Shown here piece after piece: positions 1-12,000 of a stretch of DNA of 64,000 bases; position 1 is the first letter of the stretch; each line of letters begins with the position of its first letter. The notes beneath the pieces are model-generated. The model had not been told where the DNA came from. It ran no database searches and worked only from the letters and a program-made list of their open reading frames with translations. The DNA is from Nemertoderma westbladi (lineage: Eukaryota > Xenacoelomorpha > Nemertodermatida > Nemertodermatidae). Made by a program: the position numbers and the translations under genes. The stretch is from NCBI GenBank assembly GCA_032718475.1, contig JAUCBJ010003832.1:56392-120391 (forward strand). Reading direction: 5' to 3'.

Positions 1-1400
1 AATAAAATGACTAAGTAAACTGGTGACCGACCCCATTAGCTACTACATTAGCGGACAAAGTTCAGTAGCTTTACGGACAATGTTGCATATCCCAGTGTGA
101 ACGTGGATACAGTGCCTTAGCAACCTTCAGTTTCTTTGGTGCTGCTTGCTGGTTCAAACCCGAGACAAGTTTGTAGAAATTAGGCACTTTTATGTCCCCA
201 GGCAATACACCCAGCGGTTTTAACCCTATATGGCCAGGGGGGGGGGTCATTTTATAAATTTTTTCGTAATTCATCTGTATCTTTGAGTCAAAGTTTGTTT
301 GGAAAACAGATTTCGTGACTTTTCCTAAAATTTAATGGACTATCCAACAGAGCAAAAGCCATTTATATGGCTTTGATAGTTTTCGTGCTGTGGTCCCTTT
401 CTGCCACTGGCACTCATCTCCATTTTTTTCGTGCTAAAATGTGTAAAAAGTGTTTATGGCTCACTAAAATTAATTTCTTTGCGGAATATAACGGTTTTTT
501 TGGATGCTGATAACGATTATGGAACTCAAAAATAACATTCTAGAAAAGTTTTGGTAATTTTGAAACTGCCCTCTGGGACACGAAAAAAACAAGTAGTGCA
601 AATATGATAATGAAAAATCACCACAAAATCAAATTGATTTTATGACCATATGGGTTTTTTTCTGATGCTGATCACGAATATGACACTGAAACATATCGTA
701 CAATGTTGATTATGAAATTTTTTGGGATGTGTCAATGTGCGGCACAAAAAATACAAGTAGCACAAATTTGATAATCAAAAAGATTTTCATTACCAAATCA
801 ACCTGATTTTTTGACATGATGGGTTTTCTAGGACGCTGATCACGAATATGACACTCAAAAATATCGTATTATAAAAACAAATTCTATTTTTGCCGTTTGA
901 AATACATTTTTTGCTACTTGTATTTTTCGTCCCACCTGACAAGAACCAAAAATGATAGTTGCATTACCACGAATGATTTTTAATGAGTTGTATCGTGATC
1001 AGCGACCAGTATAGCTTCAGAATTACCAAACCAAAGGCACAATTTAACAGTTTGTAATTTTTTGATACTTGTACTTTTCGTTCATGGACACCAGAATGGC
1101 ACAAAAATTGGACTTACATTGCAAGAAGTATATATAACTAGCTTCATCGCTATCGGCGATCTCGAAAACCCGTTTAATTATCAAACCAAACACAAAATTG
1201 TTTAGTTTGAAAAAATTTTTACAAGTACTTTTCGTCCGGGGGGACCCAAATAGCATCAAAAATGATGTTTGCATTGCCAGAAAATACTTTTAACAAGTTT
1301 TATCGTGATCAGAGATCTCAAAAACACTTATACCATCAAAATTGTAATTTTTGAGCCAAGATCTAAAAAATTTCTAAAATAACCAGCCCCTGCTGCCGAC
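1..1400. repeat. Diverged tandem/dispersed repeat region, no gene seen
   Basis: No coding exon is supported here. The stretch is AT-rich and carries diverged copies of a phrase like GATGCTGATCACGAATATGA followed by ACACTCAAAAATATCGTA, near 500-530, 665-700, 833-870 and, in altered form, 990-1010 and 1300. Each is followed by text resembling CAAGTAGCACAAATTTGATA. It looks like an old, degraded tandem array of roughly 170 bp units. The N-terminal exon of the KCNQ gene could lie here or further upstream, but I could not see it. Confidence 0.4.
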
Positions 1401-1763
1401 TGTGGGTCCCAAACACTTTTTGTTAATGCATAACCCATATATAATTATACTCCCTTATTAGAATTCGCGGTATGGGTCGTAACCGCTGAATAACTAAGAC
1501 TACAGATTAAACCCATCCGTTAGTATGGGCTGCAGTCACTATTTTGTTCAATTTTATTTAGATTTTGTGTCGCTCTGCGTTGGTATTGCTCGATTTCTTG
1601 CTTGCATCCCGATGGTTTGTTGCTGTTTATTCATCCATCGTCCCATTCAGTAGTTAACAACTAAGTTATAAGTATATTGCTTTGAATTTATCATTATAAT
1701 AATCAAAAGTATCTAAAATTAAAGCTCTTGAATTTAGACAATCATCAGCCTCGTATGAAATTT

Positions 1764-2258
1764 GGTTCGGTGGTGGGTTGTGTAGGAATGGTTCGGCCGC
1801 TAAGGGGTGGTTCGGTAGTGGGTTGTGTAGGAATGGTTCGGCCGCTAAGGGGTGGTTCGGTAGTGGGTTGGGTAGGAATGGTTCGGCCGCGAAGGGGTGG
1901 TTCGGTGGTGGGTTGGGTAGGAATGGTTCGTCCACTAAGGGGTGGTTCGGTAGTGGGTTGGGTAGGAATGGTTCGTCCACTAAGGGGTGGTTCGGTAGTG
2001 GGTTGGGTAGGAATGGTTCGGCCGCGAAGGGGTGGTTCAGTGGTGGGTTGGGTAGGAATTGTTCGTCCACTAAGGGGTGGTTCGGTAGTGGGTTGGGTAG
2101 GAATGGTTCGTCCACTAAGGGGTGGTTCGGTAGTGGGTTGGGTAGGAATGGTTCGGCCGCGAAGGGGTGGTTCGGTGGTGGGTTGGGTAGGAATGGTTCG
2201 TCCACTAAGGGGTGGTTCGGTAGTGGGTTGGGTAGGAATGGTTCGGCCGCGAAGGGGT
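1764..2258. repeat. 45-bp minisatellite, 11 copies
   Basis: Eleven head-to-tail copies of a 45-bp G-rich unit beginning GGTTCGGTAGTGGGTTGGGT. Two alternating variants differ in the middle (GGTTCGGCCGCGAAG versus GGTTCGTCCACTAAG). Because 45 is a multiple of three, several frames stay open and give repetitive 15-residue peptides. I treat these as by-products, since they lack homology and a gene context. The array lies upstream of the first visible KCNQ exon. Confidence 0.9.
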
Positions 2259-2474
2259 GGTTCAATACATCAACTTGCCAGTCGGGATCACCACCCCCTC
2301 CAAACCCCTGGACCTTCAACTTTGCTGGTGAATGACAAAATAAAAGTAAATTTAAATCTGAACGTAATCCGTACCTGGGCTTGAGACTGTAACTAAGAAT
2401 GTACCGTGGTTCCCTACAGAATACAATATATTGAATGTGAGGTTGTCGAAGAACATAGGAAAGATTGTAAAAAT

Positions 2475-2497
2475 CCCCCCCCCCCCCCCCCCCCCCC
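2475..2497. repeat. Poly(C) tract, 23 bp
   Basis: Uninterrupted run of 23 C. It is one of about ten long G/C homopolymers scattered through the window. Confidence 0.95.
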
Positions 2498-2598
2498 ATG
2501 CTGTAAAACATTGTTATATTACATTTTTCGGACCTCATCTGTACGTAAACACCATAGAATAATATTGATAATGATTCCCTATGTAAAACCAAGATAAT

Positions 2599-2684
2599 GG
2601 ATTAGCCGTAACGCGACAAGTAGTCGTAACGCGACTTTCAGAGTAGCCGTACGGCGACTTTAAAGGTCGCGTTACGGCTAATCT
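2599..2684. repeat. CpG-rich inverted repeat
   Basis: The 18-bp arms GATTAGCCGTAACGCGAC (2599-2616) and its exact reverse complement (2667-2684) flank 50 bp that contain further degenerate copies of CGTAACGCGACT. Another direct copy of the arm follows at about 2693-2710. Probably a fragment of a foldback mobile element. Confidence 0.7.
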
Positions 2685-2896
2685 CCCAAAAAATTAGCCG
2701 TAACGCGACGACACCGACCAAACTACCAAGAGAGCCAACGAATCTAATGGTTAGCACAGTCGCGTTTAAGGCTATAATAAACACTGACAACCAACGGAGT
2801 TATCCATTTGTTCAATTGAGTTGTTCTTGGAGCCAACAGGCCTAGCCAGTTTATATAGATTTACAAACTTTTACAATTTTTTCTTGTTCTTCACAG

Positions 2897-3046
2897 ATAT
2901 GAAGCTCCTCGAATGAGTCTGTTGGGTAAACCTATCCACTACCCAACTAGTCCCAGACACGCCCAAGTCAGAAGAATACAAAGCAAGATATACAATTTTC
3001 TCGAAAGACCTACAGGATGGAAAGCATTCCTTTATCACGCGCTGTT
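2897..3046 (+). CDS. KCNQ: KCNQ exon: cytoplasmic N-terminus to start of S1
   Basis: Follows acceptor TTCTTGTTCTTCACAG and ends before donor GTAAGTATT. It encodes RMSLLGKP, then [20 protein letters not shown] and FLYHALL, the conserved segment just before S1. The first base completes a codon from an upstream exon that I cannot see. The internal ATG (MSLLGKP) could serve as an alternative start, but in vertebrate KCNQ5 the same motif is internal, so an upstream exon is more likely. Confidence 0.93.
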
Positions 3047-6000
3047 GTAAGTATTGTAATATATTTCTTACAAATTTAAATGTATTGAAATAGAATGGAC
3101 TGACCCTATGTACGCCAAAATTCACTAAATTTTTAAGTAACGATTGTAAAACGTATGATTAGAATGAATAATAAAGATTATCATATTTACTACATCTTTA
3201 ATTTATTATTTAATGACGTACTGGGACTGACGCGATATTCTTAAGATTTCTTTAAACACTAGGTGCCAGGTCCAGATCCAGGACCTGGCACCCTTAGATA
3301 GACTCATTCCGAGTAGACTCTGTATTTCTTGATGGTGTGGGTGTGTGGGCGTGGGGGGGGGGGGGGTGTGTATGTATTTAGGTGTGTATGTGTGTGTGTA
3401 TAGGCTGTAACTATCATAACTATTAAATCATAATTTGCAATATTAAACATTATGAATGATCTACGGATGCAACCTGACAGTTTCCTTATAAGAAGATCAA
3501 GCATTATCTCAACCTAATCGATATAATCTTAATTTCTTCGTGAATCTAATTAGTTGAGCAATATCTTTAAATCGTTGATAAATGCCTCAAGGTGGTTAAC
3601 ATTATTATGAGACATTGTTCTCGCCATAAGTAGGTGAATTCTCAGAGTGATTGTCCATAATCAGGGTGAGAGTAAATTATCAGGCGGGACTGCATTCTCA
3701 GGGTAAGAGATTATGAAATGGATATTGCATATCCGTTGCAGGACAAAGATGCTGTCTTGGGGTAGGAGTGCAGTGCACTCTAAGGACGAGAATGTTGTCA
3801 CTGTAGTGTCTTCTGTCTTTTACAATTTACTGCCACCAGCTAGGCAGCTACCGGTATTCATATTAATGATTTAATAATTTTGACACATCGTCACTGTTAA
3901 TGGTGATTTACAGAGAAAATACAAGGTTACTATGTTAATATAAATGATGTAATGTAAATATGATTATGTTCAGAAATGGAAAAAATGAGAAAGCACGTCA
4001 CCGGGGGTTGAACCAGCGCTATACGTACGGTTCGGCCTATCAGACCTCATTCATTTTTGAACAAAACCATTTACATTACATCATTAATTACAGTTGCAAC
4101 AGCTCATCTCCAATTTATGTTAATATTAAGTTTATGCCAACTACTAAGAGAATGGCAAAGGCCGTGATGATTAATATAGACCACTTTATGACAAAATATT
4201 ACTTGGAAGCCCATTTACAATTGAAATTTCAACCATTATATTGTATTGGTGGGGGGTAAACTCTACGCATACTCTTACACATATGTGTGTCGTAAATGAA
4301 GGTATAACGTTTACCCCGTATTGGTGAATGAATAAAGCTTGAGCCGGTGGGGTAGAAGAATTATCGGGCCGAGTTTGTCACACTTTGGCAAACCGCCATA
4401 CTGTATTCTAATAAAAACAAATAATGCGTACAAAATTGAGAATGGAAACTCGCTATTATTTGTGAAATGTATGTCGGCAAATATTGGTGAAAATGTATGT
4501 TTCAACAGAATGCTGCAATATACTGGCAACCAACGCACTTACACTACAACCCACCATAAACCTCATTGTAAGTTCAGAAGATTTAGAGAGATAACAAGTT
4601 TTATCTCTATGCCACCCCCTCGCTAATATATACAACGATATATGCTCCTTTGCTAGCTTGCTCAGTACATATCCTATCCCATCTGAATAACCGCATATTA
4701 TTAATAAGAAACATTTTATTGAACTCGAGGAGCAGTTGCAACTCGAATGTTTCGTGTTCAAGTAATATTGCCTCAACCTACATCTATTGTAGTGAAAATT
4801 ATTTCGTTAGAGTATGGTCATGGGAGCGGTCAGGCAGGGATGGGATAGAAGCTCTCAAGGTGGGGACACTCCTATCAATTCACATGGGAATTTGCACTCA
4901 ATTGGTAAAGAAACTATCCCTCCATGGGTAATGTTGTTAGTAACAGTGCATGTATTAAAAGTAATATATACATTAAACAAACATAGCCTCAACACAAAGT
5001 CATATAGAGAGGAGATATTATTGAGTTAGAATGTGCAACCATCTGCTTCATATACCTATTAGTTGTAGGAATCCAAAGATATCCTGGCCATTGAACTCCT
5101 GTAATCAACGGTGTTGTCAGAAAGCCAGGCACTTGAGCCAAACTGTTTGCGTCGTAAATAAATAGCAGCCTGGGTATCATCAGCTAGAGGGTAAGGTTTC
5201 CTTGACCTAAATAAATTAAATGAAATTATGTAATGAAAATATATGAATTTATTCACTAAAGGATGCTTGGTTAAGTTTATGGATGCACTGCAGGGTCATT
5301 AGATGAGGCCTCAGTCATTAGAACCTGTTTGTAGGCTCAATGACTTCTGCAAAAATGCTGGAGTAGATGTTTAGTCGTGTATAGACGACATATCGCCAGC
5401 ATGCGGTTAAGTCCTTTGCCTAGATAGAAATAAAACATTATTATTATACTAAATATACTATTATTATATGATAATCATTATTCTGTCAGAGTGGACCACG
5501 AACTGGGAGATGGTTGTTGACAAGTACACTTTGCACAGCATAGCCATTGAATACCATCTGAATTAACTGTCAGATGTCTAAATTAACTGTCAGAACGTAC
5601 CTGAATTTAGATATATTAAATAAGGTTATCAAGAAGGGAAAATATGACATCAATGAGTGCAAGTCAGTTCCTAAAATTGAAGTTTCGAAAAAGAAACAAC
5701 AGAGATAATCGTTGTGGTAAGATTAATCATCATAAGAGCTAATAGGAGGGAAGTGGAAATAGTGAGGAAATACACTTTGACTAAATTTGACTACATCAAC
5801 ATGAATTGGCATTATACCAATGTAGCACACCTGAAGGGAAATATCAGTGCCTTTCAAATTTCACACACTCTTGGTTATCTCCCAAACTGTAGATAAATTT
5901 ACTTTTTCGTATATTCTATCGAACAGATACATTCTCCTCTCTGCAAGGTCTGTACACCAACTATCAATGTTTGCCATTAGAACAACCTTCATCTCCAAAT

Positions 6001-9000
6001 CTGATAGTATTCAGCCATATCACCTAACATCCTTTGGTTTTCCTTGTCTGTGGAACATTAATTACAATGTCATAATTTCTGTCCAATCTCATTTTCACTG
6101 ATAATTGCAGTGGCAGACAGTTCTTGATCAATGAAATTGCTGGCAAGTATATTTAAAATACATTTTGTTGCTGTCGAAATGGAAGTTGTAAGTAGGTAGG
6201 TGATTTAATTGGAATTTGGCAGGGATTAAATGGGATGAGGCACCACACCCCCTAAACCGGGGTGTTGACGTTTGAACAGTTATTGCATGAACATTGCTAC
6301 ACTACAGTGCTGTCCTTGTTCACTATTATCAAATATAATCCGATTCCTGGTAGATTTAAGCTGAAAAAAACACAAACAGATAAAATACCATTATAATCTT
6401 AGTGAACCTATAGCACTCAGCACTGAATTGCCTAGATTGTAAGACATCCACAAAGCACAAACTAACTGCCTATCAATCTTTTACAATATGTTTATAGGCC
6501 TACTTCTAATGGCATCAAAAAGACAGGACGACCTCGGAGATTTATATAACTCGAGTGGAGATTATCGCAGAGGAACCATTTAATTGACTGATAGCCTTCA
6601 AATACTTTTATACACAGAAATAACATCAACTAGGACTATCACCTACAAAATAAATCGGGAGGCTACTACTGATTCCAACAATTGAATAGCATGCATTCAG
6701 TATAGACGTAACATTTTATCTAAAGGAAGGCGTTGTTAAGGGGGGGGTACACCCCCCAATACCAACATTTTTATAATGTTATATATCTTCAAAAATATAG
6801 GCGGCACGCCATACCTCTATATATCATCGGATAGAGGAATAAAAACTGGTTTTAACTGAAATAAAAAAAATCAACAATTTTGGCCGCTAGGGGGCGCCAC
6901 AGCAATAATCACAAAAATAGAGATACATTTTTTGAAACGAAATTTCTCCACCAATTCCCAATATTTTTCAAAAAATTTTTTTGCGCTATAATCACCTTGA
7001 GTAACTTTAAAATTCCATAAGAGGATTTTTTGATATCTGCTCTAGGTCGCAGTCCACGTGTATATTAATAAATTTTTAGGTGTTGTAGGAGCTCCAAGTA
7101 CCATAAAAGACGAAATAGGCCAAATTTTAAAAATTCCTCTTATGGAAAGTTGCGTCTCCGTGGGACCTTTCAGGGAAAAAAAAAATTTTTAAATTTCGCC
7201 AAGAAATGGCTGAATAAAAGCTATTTTAGTGCAAAATTATAAAGTTGAGAAAAACGCAATTAAACTTTCTGGTGTCTATTTCTGTTTTTCTGTCTGTCTG
7301 TCTGTCTGTCTGTCAAATTTATGTCTCTAAATAAGGAAGCACGCCGCCTCACTAAAATTTTCGTTATGGGGGTTTTCCAGGTCGCTGATTTCATTTCCAA
7401 TCTCACTTTTTATTTCTGACTTCACATTGTCGGTCTGTCTGTCTGTCCGTCTTTATGTCAGTTTATAGGTCTATATGTCAAAACATAAGAAAGCACGCAA
7501 CCTCGCCAAAATTTTTGTTACAGGGGTTTTCCAGGTTGCCGATTTCATTTCCGATCTCAGTTTTTATTTCTGACTTCACATTGTCGGTTGGTCTGTCTGT
7601 CCGACTTTATGTCAGTTTATAGGTCTATATGTCAAAACATAAGAAAGCACGCAACCTCGCCAAAATTTTTGTTACAGGGGTTTTCCAGGTCGCCGATTTC
7701 ATTTCCGATCTCAGTTTTTATTTCTGACTTCACATTGTCGGTTGGTCTGTCTGTCCGTCTTTATGTCAGTTTATAGGTCTATATGTCAAAACATAAGAAA
7801 GCACGCAACCTCGCCAAAATTTTTGTTACAGGGGTTTTCCAGGTCGCCGATTTCATTTCCGATCTCAGTTTTTATTTCTGACTTCACATTGTCGGTTGGT
7901 CTGTCTGTCCGTCTTTATGTCAGTTTATAGGTCTATATGTCTATATACACACAAACAGACAGACAGACACACGAACAGACAACCAGGCAGGAAGACAGAT
8001 AGATGGACTTGATTCCACCAAACATCAAAACTAACTTCGGAAATGAAGTCAACGCCAATAACAACTGCCAAAACGAAAATATGAGTAAGTCATATGGTTT
8101 CTTATATATTGTTGGACAGAATGACAGACATATGAACGGACAAACGGCTATAACTCCAGAACTAAAAGAGGTATCGCTAAGCCGTTTTCAGATTTGAAAT
8201 CCTCATTAAATTCTGCTCTAAGTGAAATAAAAAACAAAAATCTGAAAATTTTGACCCAGGGGGGGTGTACCCCCCCCTTAAGTAAATAGCATCATAACTA
8301 CCTAGTATGTAACGATGACGTCAAATAAGCACGAGATGGCCACTACCAAACTCTAAATTCTCTACAAAATTGATGATTTATATATAATTTTCGGAAAAAC
8401 CCATTTTTTCAATACTTTGTAGACAAATGAAAGGCTACATCACGATTATGGATTACAGCAACAATAAAGCCGATGTTACTAAGCTGTTCTCAATTAAGTC
8501 TTATGAATGGGATAATCTTTTAGGCTCGTTAAGCCAAGGAATGCCTGTTCACCACCATGGGTAATCTTCCACAGTAATGGAAGACCTTCCATTCTGTTTC
8601 CCAAGTTGCCTTGGTTTCCATTTATCGACCACTGAAGGATGAAAGCCGGGGTTGGGCTAGGGTGCAGCATTTAAAGCACTGTGCCCAAATAGTGCTGCCC
8701 CATCTTGGGATCGAACCAGGGCTCCCTAATTAGAAGCCCAGGAATGTCATCACTAGACCAAGCTGATGATAATTGATATGATAATGATAATTGGAGTCCA
8801 AGTTATTTAATATACTTTTATAAGCTTAATATGCTTGATGAAGTCTTATAATATATATATATACCCTGTATTGCTGTATATTGTTTGTTGTTTTAGTACT
8901 GTACACGCACCTGGTAGGCATACATATGCTTGTTTATTGAGTTTTTTTATTTTTCCTTGTCACTGAATCTCAGTACAGGACAGAACGTTCTCATATAATA

Positions 9001-12000
9001 TAAATTTTATCAATTTACCTTGAACAGAACCTGTAAACGTAGTATAAATAATGTTGAATTATATAAATAATCATAATCACATATTCAGTGACGTTATGCC
9101 TTTATAATTTTTGTTCAGTACAGCTTATCAAAGTCGGTATTGGAGTCCAAGTTATTTAATATACTTTTATAAATATATTATATTCAATTCATCCGAAATT
9201 TATGAGGTGTGCTCTAAATCAAGCTCTACCATAAAGTATACACTTTACAACCCAGGTACATGTAGAAGTAAACCTAATACGCACTTGTAGGTAGGTGTCT
9301 GTAAATAGACGGCAGGTGTCCATTATAAATTACAATTACAATTTAGACAATTATTTTAGGAAATTTAGTAAAAATTTTCTTATCAGGATACTTACTGTTT
9401 CGTAATATAGAAATTGAGGCCAATTAGCAGAAATACAACAACCATCATGCAAACGAGAATGGTTATGGTAGCCACAAATAACCCATAACTCATGTTATAC
9501 CTGCCTCCATTATCTGTAACACATTAATAGGTAGTACAATACTCGAATTAATGAGAAACAAAATTATTATTAATATTATTTAGTAAATGGAATAATAGAT
9601 AAATAATAGCAAGCCCAATTAACTCAATCATTATGAATGGGAGGCTCATTAACACTTTCTATCCTGAATTATGTTCCACACCAAACAAAAATATTTCAAA
9701 TTAGACAAATTAATCAAATTTCAAACTAATTAGAAAAATAAATTAAAAATATTTCCAAAAAAATCATTTTTTACGGAATGCCAGGCTGTATACAATTGTA
9801 TACATAAAGACCCGTTCACATCCAACGGGACGGTACACCACGCGGTGTACCGCAGGGCAAGCGGTACACCGATGACTGTGAACGACCCAACAGGTAGTTG
9901 TGCGACAAACCGCGCGGTTTACCGCAGCCAATTTAAACAATGTTAAAACAATTAATGTAATTTCCTGTTGAATTCACAGTCGACAGATAGACAATCAGTT
10001 ACCGCAGCGGTACCGATGGATGTGAACGGGCTCCAGGTAGTGTACCGGTACCGCTGGCTTACCGCTAGACTACTTTACCGCTCACGCACCGTTGGATGTG
10101 AACGGGGCTTTAGGTGTTGAACTCATGAATATGTCATGTGACTAAATGGGCAACGCGACGCAGTATGATTGGTTTTTGCAAATTATGAAACTCAAACTTC
10201 AAAAATAATAGAAATTAAATCAAATGAAAATTCTAAAAAGTAAATAACAGCTCAAAAACTAACTCTAACCAGAATTTAATCCCAAATATGAATCCATCAA
10301 TAATATCAATCAATTTATCAATATCTATAAATTTGAAGTGCTTTCAAATTTGGATATGATAGGATTGGTGTATCAGGGTGCATTGGGTAGGGCGCAGTGG
10401 GCTATGGGCATGCGAGATTGTGTGGGTAAAGGGATTATTAAGCAGAAAAACTATATACATTTCAGAACAAATCTTTCGTCGTACAAAGCTAAAAAGTGTA
10501 GTCCACAAAACCTGATGTATACAATAACTTAATTGTATACACTGACTTTGGAAAGCAGATGAGCATTAAATATGTAATTGGAAGCAGCTTAAATCTGTAA
10601 TTCGACATTCCATTTACATGTTAATAATTCTTTTTTCCCTATATCAATATGTCTTAGCACTGTATTTTATACTTGTGTACTAAGGGACTGTACTAAGGGA
10701 TATACCCTTAGGAAGCACTGGGAGAGCAATCAGCTTATTGGGTAATACATTAGAAACCCACAGCTTATGTGTGAGTAAACATTGCCTATTCCTTATGGCC
10801 TACTAGTAAAATTTGGCAACCAACACGTTTTACTATGACTGTGTATATTTCTGACATATTAAGCCATATTTCATCGTGAACACCAGTTGTTATTTTCCCA
10901 TTGCTTTTAATTTCGCGACAAAATAATTTCAAAAAAAACGAAATATATCGAATACCACACATAGAATCGATCTGATATTTTGTAACGCGATTCTGAACCA
11001 CCAAAGCAATATACTTGTAAAATTTCAACAAAATCGCCAGGCAGGAAGTGCCTGAACCTAGATAATTATCAGTCAGTCAGTGTTATATAACCTGAGTTTT
11101 TTACAGTAAGTATCCCGCTGTCGAGCGGGCTCCTAATGAAAGAAGCGTTAAGGCCGGGAATGCCTGTTTCACCACCATGGCTGATCGATCCATAAACACT
11201 TACTCTCCGTATTCCAAGTTAGTTTACCTTGGTTCCTATTTATCTAACAGTTTAAGGTGAAAGCCTGGGTTGGCCTGGAATGTCTCTATATATGACTAAA
11301 TTCAGAATCCATTAGAAATTCTAATAACAGCAGAAACTTGTAGTAAGGTGTAATGGGGTGTTGCTATTTTGATCTGGATTACATTTTGTCCCGTACTGTT
11401 TGACAAGTGGTAAAGCCTTCGGATTTTCCTCCAACCTAACCAGCCACCAATAACGCCATTAATCATATTTTTCTCATTTTTCCCAGAACAATATTATTTA
11501 ACAACCATTTAACGACCTATTTAATCGAACATATTTAGATTAGGGCGGAGCCGTTTTGCTTGTTTGCCCGAAGTAAAGCTTAAAAGTTATATATTACATA
11601 AACGAAATGAATAAATTATTGTGGGTTGTTTACTGTATGCCACATGCCATACCAGTGCTTCTGGAATGGTGAAAAGAGTATTGGCCATGTTTGTAATGTT
11701 ATCAGGTTAAACCACCACTGAAATGTGGAGCACATTAGTAACAGTAATAAAAAATGGAAAGGAGAGATTATATTATCGGCCTAGCCAAACTATGTAAAAA
11801 GTATACATGAATGTGAATAACACAGTTTCATTATTACTTTTACGTAATAATTAGGATATTATACTATACATGTCAAATTCCTGAATCTGATGAACTTTAT
11901 TTAGGCTTATCATGTATGCCTGAACTAACCGCAGGTGATGCGTCATATTGAGACAAAGGGGGAGGGGGAATCTCTCCATCCATCTCGGCGTAATAATATC

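Noticed and set aside
1666-2592. Open frames over the 45-bp minisatellite
   Set aside because: Period divisible by three; three frames on two strands are open at once, which is typical of a minisatellite rather than a gene.
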